64,000 bases of DNA from Persicaria tinctoria (taxonomy: Eukaryota; Streptophyta; Magnoliopsida; Caryophyllales; Polygonaceae): contig JBANSL010000013.1 in NCBI GenBank assembly GCA_037127255.1, positions 56,941,688-57,005,687 on the forward strand, written 5' to 3'. The notes under the pieces were generated by a model. That model searched no databases and was not told the DNA's origin. It saw only the letters and a program-made list of their open reading frames with translations. The position numbers and the translations under genes were made by a program. Numbering within the stretch: the first letter of the stretch is position 1; the number at the start of each line of letters is the position of its first letter. Shown here in pieces: positions 11,701 to 23,005 of this stretch.

Positions 11701-12655
11701 CCTGACAAGAGATGCTGGTAATCCATCACAAAATACAAAGTGACAATTACAGATGCCAATAATCTTAGAGATTGCCTCTAAAATCCAAACTTGAGAAGAA
11801 AGCAACAGTAAGAACAGAAATAGAAGTAGAGAATAATAAAAAGAAGGAAAAAGCATTGGAACATAAAAGGAAAGGAAAGGGAAATACCTCGAATGCTATG
11901 GGATATCCGAGCAGATTATAACCAAACCTTAGACCCTTTTTTATTAGCTCAGACTTCATACATTTCTTCAAATAACCAAGTGTTTCCAGAAACACAACCC
12001 GACCAAAAGGATAAAGTTTTAAACAATACAAATCACAGAGAAGGTCCACAAAAGATTGACGAACAAAAGCTTTAGAATGCTGAGAGAGCAACACACCCTC
12101 AATCAGTGACAAGTAGGCCATGGAAAGTTTCTTGGGAGACCGAGTTGACTCCTTCAGGAAAATTTGAAGAATACCATTAAATGTGCATTCCGATACACCC
12201 AAAAACTCCTCCATATCCACATGAGGAAAAGGAGACATGTCATCGTCAGGTTCTTTCCAACTCAAGCCGGTTACACAATAGAATTCAGCTAGAGAAAACC
12301 TAAACAAATGTTACCCAACTTGGAACCACATCTCATTAACTTTAGAAGTTTCAACTTCATGTAGGAGCATCTGATGCACAAGTTGATGATAAAAATAAAG
12401 ACGATCAGTAGCCCGTACAATTGGACCTAAACAACCATCTATAAGATAAACCCAGTCATCAGGAGACAGACCATTCTTAAGAACTTTGATCAATGCAGGC
12501 TTTGAATACACATTAATGTGCCCGTGAAAACGCCGTTCTTTGGGAACAAAAAACTTGAAAGAAGAAGGTTGAATAACAGATGGTAGATTCACAGTAGGAA
12601 TTTCTTGATGGATAACAATTTCTTTACCTAAATACGATAGAAATAGTGTAAACAT
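8720..12655 (-). pseudogene. ULP1-like cysteine protease gene with DUF1985 (MULE-borne, broken)
   Basis: Read on the minus strand. 12655-11890 carries a DUF1985 domain (LVHQMLLHEVETSKVNEMWF, then RFSLAEFYCVTGLSWKEPD), with an in-frame TAA at 12311-12313 and a GAG|GTATTT donor near 11887. A short exon follows (about 11780-11635), then a long Ser/Asp-rich, low-complexity exon (11460-9700), then ULP1 protease exons. Those include YPGNYGKTWEGAKKVYALF and NWVVVEVEQD...ILVYDS (about 9260-9120), LPQNKDG|GSCSIYVIK across an intron (about 8969 to 8882), and a C-terminal NVYREKIASDLLKKQ ending near 8720. The Gln and Cys of the C48 active site are present. The His normally before Trp is Asn, and a TAG at 8846-8848 cuts the frame after the Cys. 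Family members are carried by KAONASHI-like MULEs; the host target is unknown. Confidence 0.78.
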
Positions 12656-13809
12656 TAGGTTTCACAACAAATAAGATACTGTCACAAAAAACCAGCAAAC
12701 AACAAATTGAACAACCACATAAACTAATATTGTCACCACACCAAACACTGCAAACACACAACAAGCAAAATGTCATATGTAACCCTGCCACCAACACAAG
12801 TAACAAACTGTAACCATAAATCAATTATAACCCTGTCATCAGACTGTAATCGGTCACAAGATTGTAACCAACAATTAAAACAAGTAATAAAATGCAACCT
12901 TGTCACCAAACACGTCATAAATTGTAACCCTATCACCAAACAAGCAACAAATTGTACCAATGAATCAATTGTAACACTGTCATCAGACTGTAACCAACCA
13001 TCAAAATAAGTAATGAACTATATCAATGTCACCAAACAATTAATAAATTGTAACCCTATCAAAAGACTATAACCGACCATTAAAAAAAGTAATAAAATGC
13101 AGCCCTGTCAACAAACAAGCCATAAATTGTAACCCTAACACCAGACAGTAACCAACCATCTAAAACAAAGAGAAACAACAAATGCCACAAATGCAGTAAT
13201 AGAAACGAAATCAGAAGAAGGGACATTAACCATAGCACACACTGATAGCCATTAGACAACAACTAAACTAACAAACAAACCCTAAAACGGGAGGAAAGGG
13301 CTAAAATAATGAAACGAACAGCAGAAACTGCAGGAAATGAAGGAAACTAGATCTCTACAAATCAAAGGAAACAACAGGCGAGGTTGTTGTCAAGAACATT
13401 AAAGCAGTAGAGTCTAAGAAAGTATCTGATGAAGCCATTAGAAGAAGGTGATCAGAGAACCAAAACGAAGAGAAGAAAAGTGCAGAAATGATGAGGAGAG
13501 AAAGTCGAACAGCAAGGCGGATAGCAAGTCAGAGAGCACGACGTAGAGCAAGTCGAAGAGCACTGGGGAGAAAAACCGTCAGGAACGAATCGTTGAACGA
13601 AAATGGGACAGAGAGAGACGTTGGGAGGAAACCGCTTAACTCACAGAAGAAATCGATCGCGCGTGGGGAGGAAGTGTGGGAGACAGGAGTATAAGGCAAG
13701 GGCAAAAGAGGGAATATGAAAAAATTTTGGACAAATGCTAACAAAGGAAAAAGGGTGGGACAATTTGTATATGTCCCAAAGGCCGAAGGCCTTTGGGCCA
13801 AATTTCTTG
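12656..13809. repeat. right arm of the MULE with TGTAACC/TGTCACC repeats and terminal region
   Basis: 12660-13160 is a diverged array of short units around AACTGTAACC, CTGTCATCAGACTGTAACC and TTGTCACCAAACA. 13260-13700 is purine-rich and probably the 5' region of the minus-strand gene. The last 100 or so bases hold the inverted similarity to the left end, including the complement of TTTTGCCCTTGCC, and the small palindrome AAAGGCCGAAGGCCTTT at 13779-13795. I see no gene here. Confidence 0.65.
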
Positions 13810-13818
13810 TTTTATGTT

Positions 13819-14389
13819 TATAGAAAATGCAATCAAAATCATATAAACATGATGATTGAGTAGGTTTTTCAGCCTAAACTAGTTAATTGTCCGCCTAGCT
13901 AGTTACTTTGTATGGTTCATCTTCTTCCTTTTCGCTCTCTTCGAGTTTCAATGACTTGTTTCTTTCTCTATATCTTCGTCTTTACTCAATTGATTACCCT
14001 CTTACTGTTTGCTCTCAATCATTGTCTTTGTTTCAAACTAATAATGTATGAATAAAGCACATCACGCTAAGGTTAATGTACTTTCATGGCGCTTCCTTTT
14101 CGATTTCTTCTTCTCTTTATTAGGGTTTGTCCGATTTATTAACTGGTTAGTTTCCATTTGATGAATTCGATTTTAATGTATTTTTCAACCCTTGTAATGT
14201 CTTATAATATGTGGAGTTACCACTTGTTCTGACCCGGCATCTTACAAATCTCAATTCGATGTGAGTTTTTGCTTTTTTTTTTTTGCTTTGTTTGTCCGTT
14301 GTTTTCATATTATTTCTCGGGTTTATTATGTGTTTATGTGTGCATGTCTGTCTTTTGTAGAAAGTAAAATACTAGATGCATGTGAATGA
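13819..14389. other. flank between MULE and DUF1985 relic
   Basis: T-rich sequence with no supported coding frame. It directly precedes the plus-strand DUF1985 relic and could be that gene's 5' region: pyrimidine-rich stretches and a TTAGGGTTTGTCCG-like leader near 14120. No promoter element could be fixed. Confidence 0.4.
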
Positions 14390-15730
14390 AAGATTTTGAG
14401 CTCGTGCTAATGTCAACTTCCATCAAGAAGTATGTGAAGTTATTAAGGAGGGCTTGCCAACATCTGATTATCAGCAGCTGAAGAATAGTTATTTAGGGTT
14501 TGTTTTAGTACAAGGTTAAAAAATACGTTTCAATTTTCAGTTAATTCATCAAATGGTACTGCATGAGGTAGTAACAAAAAAAGATATGGAAATGTAGTTC
14601 AAGGTTGATTGTTTTATTGCTCGGTTTTCTTTATTAGAGTTCCATGTCATAACTGGTCTTCCGGTTATTCAATATAATCCTTCACCTTTAAAGGTTGTGA
14701 TATTAAAGAATCTTTTTGCCAAGAACAAGGTCTCGTATGTTGAGATGTTTGAGATTTTCCAGTCTGAATCTAAGAACTCCCAAAGGAAGTTAGTCATGAA
14801 AAGGCTTCTTATAATTGGGAAGATGTTATTGTTTAAAAGGTACGAGGTTACCGACTTGACGCATTTGGCTCTTGCTTGTGATCTAGATAAATTTGAAAGA
14901 TATCACTGGGGGAGGGAATGTTATTGTAGGTTGTTAAAGGGGTTGAGAAGGGTACCTTCTATTGATAAGGGCTTGAATCCTAGGGGATCATGTGAGTTGT
15001 TTGGATATCCTTTAGCATTTCAAGTGATATTTTTATTCCATTTCGTTCATCAATAACTATTTATGAATATCAGCACTTTTTAAAAATTAGCATGTTTTGT
15101 GTGTATTTAACATGCCTGGACAATGGAATCACTCCTTTCCATTGTTGTTAAAATTAAATGCACATTTAAGTATGTTGAGAAAGACCCATTCTCTTTACAT
15201 TGGGGTTGTGATGTTAAGAATAATTATGAGCAATATCAGTTTCAATATTCGAGGGAGAAATGGTATATATGAGTCATTGATTGTTAGAATTCTTTTATTT
15301 GTACCTTTAATTGATTGTCTACGTTCATATTTTTTTAATAATAGGCCCCTATGTACTCAACATATGGAGAGTTTGCAAGAAAACCTAGGAGGGATTTTAA
15401 AGATGAAGAGGGTGAGGATATTTTTTTTAATAACAGGCTCCTATGCACCCATAATTCTTTTAGTTGTACCTTTCTAGGACTGATGTTAGGCGTGTGAGGA
15501 AGCAATGTTACATGATGAGGGTTGGTGGGGATGGTGTTGTTACTTGTACACTTTCTTCTCCTTCTTCTGTACCTGCACTTCCTTCTACAACTGATAATAA
15601 TAAATTTGAAATCCCATTGGTGAGTTTGAAGCGAGAAGCTACTAATTCTGATGCTTACAAGAAGAGGCAAAAGAAAAAGGCAAGTCAATATATGTTTCGG
15701 AGAAGGAGAAAGTCTAGTAAGTTAGGTTGA
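14390..15730 (+). pseudogene. second DUF1985-type gene relic
   Basis: Segments line up in order with the MULE-borne ULP gene. RANVNFHQEVCEVIKEGLP (about 14405-14460) matches its HINVYSKPALIKVLKNGL. LIHQMVLHEVVTKKDMEM (about 14540-14595) matches LVHQMLLHEVETSKVNEMW. ARFSLLEFHVITGLP (about 14620-14665) matches RFSLAEFYCVTGL. NPRGSCELFGYPLAFQV (about 14980-15028) matches LRFGYNLLGYPIAFEV. Stops and frame changes occur throughout, e.g. TAG after KDMEM. 15464-15730 is a basic, Ser-rich stretch ending KKRQKKKASQYMFRRRRKSS. No protease part is seen. It is the remains of a related element, in opposite orientation to its neighbour. Confidence 0.7.
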
Positions 15731-16174
15731 GCATCTGGGTTTGATGTTGTTAAAGACGGTGAAGCGGATAAGGGTTCAGGTTTGAACTTTAAACTTCAGA
15801 AGAGTAAAAAGGTTGGGGAAGTTGATAGGTAGGAGTTGTTGTGTATTGAAGAGGAAGTGTGGGGAAGGGCGTTGAAAAAGTGATTAAGAAAGGGTTGGTT
15901 CTACCTAATATAGTACTTGAGAGAAATGATATAAGGATTGAAATATCTCACAAGGAAGAGGAGAGTGCTAAAAAAGGGATTGATGTGGGTGAGAATGAGT
16001 TGGATCGACCCGGGATAGATGGTGAAGGGTGCCGACAAAGGGATGGACTCAAGTAGGAAATTAGGGTTATGTGTTTTCTTGGAGACAAAGGTTTTGAATG
16101 ATCAAAACAATAGAATGGGGAATATATGGTTAAATGGAAAGGGAATGATCATCTATCAAAAGAAAAATAATATA
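15731..16174. other. degenerate sequence after the DUF1985 relic
   Basis: Possibly the charged linker of the same relic (a 65-codon plus frame at 15859-16056 rich in Glu and Lys), then AT-rich sequence. The boundary with the minus-strand retroelement to the right is not clear; I place it at about 16060-16175. Confidence 0.35.
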
Positions 16175-16611
16175 TTAGAAATATAAAAATAATAAAAAAA
16201 AGATATAAAATAGATAAAAAGATAAAAAAGAAATATAAAAATACAAATTCTCAATTTTCATTTCAATTTCATCTTTTCCTAATTCAAGTTTCCCATTATT
16301 AGAAGACTCAATAATCAAAGATTCATTCTCAATAGAAGCATCTAACAAATTATTTGATTCATTCCTGCAATCAATATCATTAGAGTCAAGAACATCCACA
16401 TAATCAATAGGAGAAAGAGTAATAGGCTAAACTATAGAAAAATTAATCTTTCTACCATCAAACTCCATGGTTAATGAACATTAAAATCAATCAATCTTAG
16501 TCTTGACAGTTTGCAAGAATGGCCTTCTCAAGATAATTAGGGTTTCAGGCGCACCCTGTTCGATATCTAATATAAATAAATCAGCTAGAAATATCAAATC
16601 ATTAACCTTAA

Positions 16612-16896
16612 CTAAGACATCTTCAACAACTCATCTAGGCTTATACTAGAACGATCAACGAGTTGTATAATAACACCAGTTTCTAACAAAGCATTGAGAC
16701 CCAAGAACATGTACAAGTTGTATGACATAACATTGATTGAAGCTCCTAAATCCAACATAGCTTTAGTGAATTTAGCATTACCTATTTCACATGGGATAGT
16801 AAACATACATGGATCTCTGCATTTTTCAGGCAATCTTTTCTGTAGCAAAGCAGAAACATTTTCATTCAAACTTACATTTTCCTTCCTTCTCATCAT
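16612..16896 (-). pseudogene. retroviral-type aspartic protease fragment
   Basis: A 94-codon frame. CRDPCMFTIPCEIGNAKFTKA leads into MLDLGASINVMSYNLYMFLG, the D-[LT]-G-A active-site block of Ty3/gypsy proteases, followed by VIIQLVDRSS. In plant elements the next strands (ILGRPFL) should follow about 60 residues later; broken frames upstream of 16612 correspond to that part. It belongs to the minus-strand element that starts at 20100. Confidence 0.75.
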
Positions 16897-17467
16897 TTTC
16901 TTCTATGTCATAGTGAATAGTTCTTTAAATAACTTAGCATAGCGAGGTACAATTTTAATCAAATTGAAAAGTGGAATATTTACATCACAATGAGCAAAGG
17001 TGTCATAAATGATTAATTCATCTTTCCACTTACGATCGGGTCTTAAGGCATGAGAAAAGGGTGGTGTAGCTCTTGAAACCTCAGAAGATCACTCTTTGGA
17101 TGATTTCTTTGTGGATGGCTCAACGTCAAAATTCGGATCAGCTACTGTAGGGTACGACGGGGGCCATTTTTTCGGGGCGGCGAGCGCAGTTCAACGGTGT
17201 ACTGTTTTTCGAGTTGTTATTGTCTTCCTCACCCACGCTAATCACCTCCTTATGCCTTTCTTCAACATTCCTAGTGGGTATATTCACTTCTTTTCCTCCT
17301 CTAAGAATCATGGCATTAACATTCTCCTTCGGATTGACTACCACTTATAATGGCAACTTCCCTGAATTTTTTGCTTTCAACTCTCCAATCTACTTAGCCA
17401 TTTGACTCAACAATTTCTCTTGAACACTCATCTTGTCCAACAATAACCTCAAGGTTTCATCTCTGTC

Positions 17468-18595
17468 CTACTGTTGAGTGTTTCTCTGACGGTTATCAAA
17501 TTGTCCTCTTCCTTGATAAGGAACTTGTTGCCTTTGACCCCTATCGTTGAATCCACTTTGAAAGTTCAAATTGTGGCCCTGATTGTAGACATTGTTATCA
17601 AATTTGCAGCGAGGTCCATAATCCATAGCACTCAAATCAGCGACATCCTCTTGAATCAAAGGACACTTATCATTCGGATGAGTTGGATCTCCACAAACAC
17701 CACAAGGTCTAGGGTGCTGAGGTTGATTTATTTGCATAGCCATCTTGTTAACAAGCTCAGTAAGCCTATCTAAGTCATCCTTGCGACCATCTCCATCATT
17801 ATCCAACTTACGCACTCCTCTAACTCCTTGATGTTTCCCATATTGTTATGATGCATTAGCCAACCCTTCGAAAATCTGCATTGCTTCCCGCGGTATCTTA
17901 TCCAAAATATCTCCTCCACTAGTAGCATTGATGAAACTCCTGTCGATATTAAGTAACCCCTCATAATAATATAGCACTAGGTCATCCTCGGGAATACCAT
18001 GTTGTGGACAACTACCCTTAAGCTTCTTGAATAGCCCAACATACTCATAAAGACTCTCCGTAGGTGATTGCTCAATACTAAATAGCTCCTTCTTGAGTTT
18101 TTTGAGACGAGTAGCAGGAAAATACTTTTGAAGGAAATCTTTCTTCAATTCAACCCAAGTAGTAATGCTTTCGGGGGGTAGGTAATATAGCCAATCACTA
18201 GCCGAATCTTTCAAGGTAAAGGGGAATACTGTAAGCATCAATTGGTCATCAGTAAGGCCTTGGGGTCTAAGTCAATCGCTTACACTCACATAGGTTGCAA
18301 GGTGTTTGTTTGGTTCCTCCCCAAGCAATCCATGAAAGTAGGCTAAAATAGTAGACCAATTCGACTTATACTCAAGTCTTGAACCCTCAGGGAGATCAAA
18401 AAGTCTAATTGCAAGCAGTTGCGCACTCAAATTGGGTTCCTTTAGACTTCTCTGGGTCCTTTTTGGCGGATTAACAATTCGACTTATACTCAAGTCTTGA
18501 ACCCTCAGGGAGATTAAAAAGTCTAATTGCAAGCAGTTGCACACTCAAATTGGGTTCCTTTAGACTTCTCTGGGTCCTTCTTCGCGGATTAACAA
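17468..18595 (-). pseudogene. gag polyprotein of the minus-strand element (frameshifted)
   Basis: 18241-17846 carries the retrotrans_gag core: FPFTLKDSASDWLYYLPPES, TTWVELKKDFLQKYFP and the ESLYEYVGLFKKL block. 17815-17468 carries a zinc knuckle CGVCGDPTHPNDKC (C-x2-C-x4-H-x4-C). The two pieces are in different frames. Upstream a 118-bp tandem duplication (see separate entry) shifts the frame again, because 118 is not a multiple of three. Role in the live family: capsid protein for virus-like particles. Confidence 0.8.
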
Positions 18596-18598
18596 CTT
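18363..18598 (-). repeat. 118-bp tandem duplication in gag
   Basis: The sequence starting GACTTATACTCAAGTCTTGA at 18363 recurs at 18481 with a few changes (e.g. GATCAAAA to GATTAAAA, TTTTTGGCGG to TTCTTCGCGG). The repeat encodes a segment near the gag N-terminus (LNPRRRTQRSLKEPN type) and is out of frame by one base per unit. Confidence 0.85.
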
Positions 18599-18800
18599 CG
18601 TCTCCCATCTCCTTATGTATGTCAAATTCGAGCCTCCTTTTCAACCTAGAAAGAGATCTTTCAATCTCAGGATAAAATGAGAAAGGTAATGAATTAAAAT
18701 AACGAGTTTTAACCATACAAGGACAAAAAACACTCAAAGAAAAACAAAAATAAAAAGGAATCAGTGATAGAAATAAAGAAAAGCAAACTCTTTTCTCCCC

Positions 18801-18819
18801 TGCAACGGCGCCAAGAATT
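18801..18819 (-). other. primer-binding site, tRNA-Asp type
   Basis: The minus strand reads TTGGCGCCGTTGCAGGGGA just inside the LTR end. This matches the 3' end of plant tRNA-Asp (complement of CCCCGGCAACGGCGCCA) except for one base. It fixes the orientation and the 5' LTR. Confidence 0.75.
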
Positions 18820-20100
18820 TGGCGCGGGACGAACGTCATTGGCTTTTTCGTCCTTTGCCATACAGTAATAATATCATAACTCAAAGATCAAACCAATATA
18901 TTAGTAAATCAATGAATTGATAATCCAACAAACTAGTATAGCGATGAAGTCCAGAGTCGAACCCACAGAGAGAACGGTTGCTATGCAACATTTCTAACAA
19001 TGATTATTATGACAAAAGCAATGATTTGTAGCAAATTGATGACAAAGTAAAGTAAGGAGAAATATGATTGCAAAGTATTGATAATAAGATAGAGAAAATA
19101 TTTCACCTGCAATCCTCATACCATGGTTGAGGTTCAAGATCATATGATTGATTCAATAGTTATTTCTAAGCATATCTCGACTTGACTAAAGTTGATAGAT
19201 CCACAAAGATACAATCTTCTTATTCAATATTACTAAAGAATAGAATTAAACACTCAAGTTCTAAGAACAATTGGCATATCGATTAAATGCAATTAGAAGA
19301 CAATAGGAACAACCCATATCGACCCTAACAAACATCTAACAACATAGATCAATCGAAATCATCCACTACAAAGACATAAAAATATCACTACTTCAATGTC
19401 TTCGTTTGCTATCTAGAAAACAACAACGAGTTCACAGCTTAGATGCAATTCCTAACATGGTGATCAACCATAGAAAGGAACACAAATATAATGATTAAGA
19501 ACTAGATAATAAATATATTCATAAATAACTAATAGAAATCAAATCCTCAGAATTCATTCAACCATGTCTTTGAATCACAGGCGAAGGTATGAGTTTAGCA
19601 ACTCATAGGCCAAAAACCTCTCTTCTCTCTAATTGTGTTCACTGTCTAACTAATGATTACCTTCTACTGAATGTGGAAGAAATAAACCTAAATAGAACGT
19701 GCAAACCCTAGAAAATATAATAATAATATAATATAAAATAAATATCTTCATATTTAATTCGCAATCACTGAATACGGACTAGCGGCGAGCGCCGCTAAAA
19801 TACCAACGGGCGCCGGTCCCAACAGCGGTCAACTCTTTTTTAACTTCAACGTTTTTGATTCCTTGCTCCTTTGTAGCTCCTTCCTTAGCCTTCATATGCT
19901 CCAAAATATGTCCTTTAAGCTTTTCCAAGATCCTATCCAAGGTCGGAATGTAAAACTACATAATAAACACTAAAAACACATAGATTCCGAACTCAAATAC
20001 TTCACAAGAAAGATATGAAACTAGACCAAAACATATGCAAAATTCCTAACTAAATGCAATAAGAAACACCTATAATGCCTACAAGAAATATGCATTATCA
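18820..20100 (-). mobile_element. 5' LTR of the minus-strand gag element
   Basis: On the minus strand it starts TGATAATGCATATTTC at 20100 and ends GCGCCA next to the primer site. Its start resembles that of the young element's LTR (TGATAAGGCATGTTTCC), including the shared GCATTATAGGTG / GCATTATAGG stretch, so the two families are related. It holds GGCGAGCGCCGC near 19784-19795 but no TCGANNTCGA array. Length 1281 bp. Confidence 0.75.
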
Positions 20101-20736
20101 GATGCTTCAAGGGCTCAACGTCATCATACCCTTCACCGAAGCTCTTCATGAGATGCCATCATATGTAAGGTTCCTCAAAGACATTCTAAGCTAGAAGCAA
20201 TCAATTGCGGAGATCGCAGTTGAGTGCACCAAGATAGAGTTTCCTGAGAAGAATGGAGATCCAAGGAAATTCGCCATCACCGTCGGAATAGGCCAACATC
20301 GCTACAAGACTCTCAGTGACCTAGGGGCTAGTGTAAGCCTCATGCCCTTTTCCATCTGGAAAAAGGTAAATGTCGGAGCTTTCGAGCTTGTGGATATGAA
20401 ATTATATATGGCCGACAACAACTACGTCACACCGACTTGAGTTATCAACGATGTCCATATGAAAGTGAGCAAGTTCTTTGTACCCACATACTTTATTTTG
20501 CTCGACATGGCAGAGGACCCTGCATATCCTATCATTCTTGGTAGGCCGTTCTTAGCTACTTCCGACGCCAACATCAGTGTAAGGAAGGGGGCGCAGACAT
20601 TTACAATCGGTGATGAAGTGATCGAGTTCTCCTTCAACAAGACCATGGAGAAGCTCGATAAAATGGAGGTCAATTCTATCAAGGGAAGCTACATCTCTTG
20701 CGGGGAACCAACGACGAGAACTTTGACCTTAAAGGA
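20101..20736 (+). pseudogene. gag-protease fragment, part 1
   Basis: Closely parallels the protease region of the 31.7-37.6 kb element: LNVIIPFTEAL-type start, FAITVGIGQHRYKTLSDLGASVSLMP (active-site DLGAS), AEDPAYPIILGRPFLATSDANISVRKG (ILGRPFL block) and EVIEFSFNKTME. Breaks: TAG within the ILS-KQS stretch (about 20191) and TGA at about 20438. The frame continues after the solo LTR at 22504. The left end is cut by the minus-strand LTR at 20100. Confidence 0.8.
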
Positions 20737-22498
20737 TGTTGTTGCAGGAGGATGGTCAAGTATGGAAATAAATATAAATTATGAAATCAAACTGACTCCC
20801 TGTCTCAGTAAATAAATACAAGACTTCCTTCCGTTATACTAGAAGACAGTCAGGATCGATCCACGAGGAAGCGTGTCAGCGCCTGCCTTTTCAGTTCTAG
20901 AAAATTCTCGAATTCGACCAGTAGAAGTCCTCGACGTCGAGTAAAGTACTCGATGTCGACTACCTCAGTCGAGTAAACTGTAAAACAGAGAAACAAAAAC
21001 AAAAAAGAACAAAAATGAAGCAAATCGTGTAACACAGAGTACTCGACGTCGACTAGACCTACTCGACGTCGAGTAGAATTCAGGCGATGTCGAGTGCTTT
21101 GAAGTGTAAAAACGTGACCTTTGCAATGACAAAAATAAAACAGAAGCAACACGAAAATTGTGGGAAATTCAATAAACTAAAAGACCTCCAGAATCGGGGT
21201 ATCAACGCCACAACGATAACCATATAAAATAATGTATAAGGTATAAAAGATTATGTCTTTTCATCAAATAACTTTCGTCATTAACAAATAGGAATATAGA
21301 GGCTTTCGCATAAACCCCAATTGTTACTAACCCTTTTCACATAATTAATCCAAGTTTGCATTAAGATCACTTTCGCTTCAATAATACAAATAAGGATCAC
21401 CTTCAACTTTCGCAAAAAAATCATGCTCATAGGGATAGAAGACGAAATCGCATCAAAAGATTGTACCTTTATTGAATTACCTTACATGGCTACCATCGGG
21501 CTCACCCCGACCCTAGAAGTTGGGTGACTACTCGCTCTTCATTATGAATAAACACATCAATAATTTCTGGAAAATAAATTGCATTAAATAAACACAAAGA
21601 AAGCTTACAACCGATCGAAGTCAAAACCCGCTTTCACTTTCTCCAACCTCTCTCGGCCACAACTTTCTCCCTCTCTCTACTCGCTATGAATGTACTTGGA
21701 ACTGAATGAGAATGCCTAAAACTCAGCCCCTAGGGCTTTATTTATAGTTTTCATTCCCCGCTAATCTAGGAAAGAACAACTATATCTATATCTAAAATTT
21801 TCCTATCTAAAGCATTAGGATAAAACTTGGAAATAAAACAATTTAATCTATAAGGAAATAAAGCTATTTGTGGATAAATCCTTCTTGACTTGATAAATCT
21901 TCATGTGGATGGATAGAATTCCACATCTCTTGGCTTGCAAGTAACTCTATCTTCTCGTACACAACTCGATCTCGAACTCGGACTCGACTGGATTGTCCTC
22001 GACATCGAGTAGAAGTGCTCGACATCGACTAGCATTTTTCCTCCAGGGTTACACTCGAGCTCAGGTAGGATTCGGACTCGACAGGTGCACTTGACGTCGA
22101 CCAAACTCCTCGATGTCGAGTAGAGTTGTTCTGCTCGAGTGATCTTGCTTGACTTCATGTACTACTAGGCTCGGGAGTTACTCGATATCGAGTAGAAGTG
22201 GTCGATATCGACCAACCTTTTCGAGTTGCTCTTTCCTTTTCTGCTTGATTTGTCCTGGTTCCGCTGCTCCTTGACCTTGGACTTTCTGTAATTGACTTCG
22301 AGCTTTCCGTTCTTTCTCTGAATTGTTGTTAAATGCCTCGATTTCCACAAAATTAAACAGAAACTAGTGTAGACCTCCATAATTTACAAATAAACATAAA
22401 CTACATAGATTTTGTACTATTCTAACCCAAATGTATGAAATGTATACAGAAATCGATATAAAAGTTAAGGTAAAACATGGCAAAATAGGCGCACAACA
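20737..22498 (-). mobile_element. solo LTR, TCGA-dyad family (minus), inside the gag-protease frame
   Basis: On the minus strand it starts TGTTGTGCGCC at 22498 and ends CTCCTGCAACAACA at 20737. The flanks are AAGGA (20732-20736) and GAGGA (22499-22503), a 5-bp duplication with one change. Joining the flanks keeps the host protease frame open and homologous to the 36.1-kb copy, which supports the boundaries. It contains the TATA stretch (complement of CTATAAATAAAGCCC, about 21730-21744), TCGACGTCGA/TCGATGTCGA dyads at 20935-21080, and more at about 22000-22215. Confidence 0.85.
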
Positions 22499-22503
22499 GA
22501 GGA

Positions 22504-23005
22504 GCTAGAGGAAAGGGCTATGGATGCCCAACCGGAGGAGATCGAGGCAATTTGGAACTAGCACACTGAGAATTTAGTCGTCAACGACTCACCCGACTCG
22601 ACATCGACTGAACCCGAAGATCTAGAGCCAGTGCAACAAGCTATGTATGGGGTCGACTCGATCCACTCGACATCGAGTCAAGTGACTCGACATCGAGTCA
22701 ACCCCATCGACTCGACACCTCTTACATTGACTGATTCACCAAGAGCCAAAATTAAGTCGATATCGAGTGACATTACTCGAGATCGACTCACTCGAGATCG
22801 AATGGACTTACAGATGATTGATAAAGCAGAAAAGGTAATCCAAGGTACGGATCTCTCTTCCCCTATTTCAATTCATGATTTATCTGTAACGAATGGAAGA
22901 GGTTTGCCTTGGTATGTGAGATTGTGGCGGGTTTCCAATGATGATCCAAAAGAGTATAAAGTAGGAGATAAGGTGTACGTCTCCAACTCTAAGAGTCATT
23001 GGTTC
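22504..23005 (+). pseudogene. gag-protease fragment, part 2
   Basis: Resumes in frame with part 1 (KELEERAMDAQ against EELEKRDMEAQ at 36165). It then runs through a TCGA-dyad cluster (22640-22805) inside the coding region and a segment GLPWYVRLWRVSNDDPKEYK with VGDKVYVSNSKSHWFPTR. This equals the integrase-tail-like frame at 36673-36963. It stops where the LINE begins, at about 23005. Confidence 0.75.

Larger units (their letters stand above)
2142..13809. mobile_element. KAONASHI-like Mutator-like element (MULE), whole unit
   Basis: The unit is bounded by a perfect 9-bp direct repeat TTTTATGTT (2133-2141 and 13810-13818), the MULE target length. The termini share AAATTTGG near each end (left GGGAAAATTTGG, right complement CAAGAAATTTGG). 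Further in, weak inverted similarity includes ATTGTC, TTAGCA and TTTTGCCC. Inside are a plus-strand mudrA relic, a tandem-repeat block, and a minus-strand gene with DUF1985 and ULP1-type protease segments. This opposed layout is known from ULP-carrying plant MULEs. Both genes are broken. A 1328-bp solo LTR inserted later at 3722. Without it the element is about 10.3 kb. Confidence 0.8.
16175..20100 (-). mobile_element. Ty3/gypsy-type element, 5' half (LTR, primer site, gag, protease)
   Basis: Minus-strand order from the right: LTR 20100-18820, primer-binding site, gag region 18595-17468, aspartic protease 16896-16612, then degenerate sequence to about 16175. The DLGASINVM protease motif, the CCHC knuckle and a tRNA-Asp-type primer site fit the Athila/Tat side of Ty3/gypsy. 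The 3' half, reverse transcriptase and second LTR are missing. It inserted in the plus-strand gag-protease fragment that resumes at 20101; no left-hand target duplicate can be shown because the left end is lost. Confidence 0.75.
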
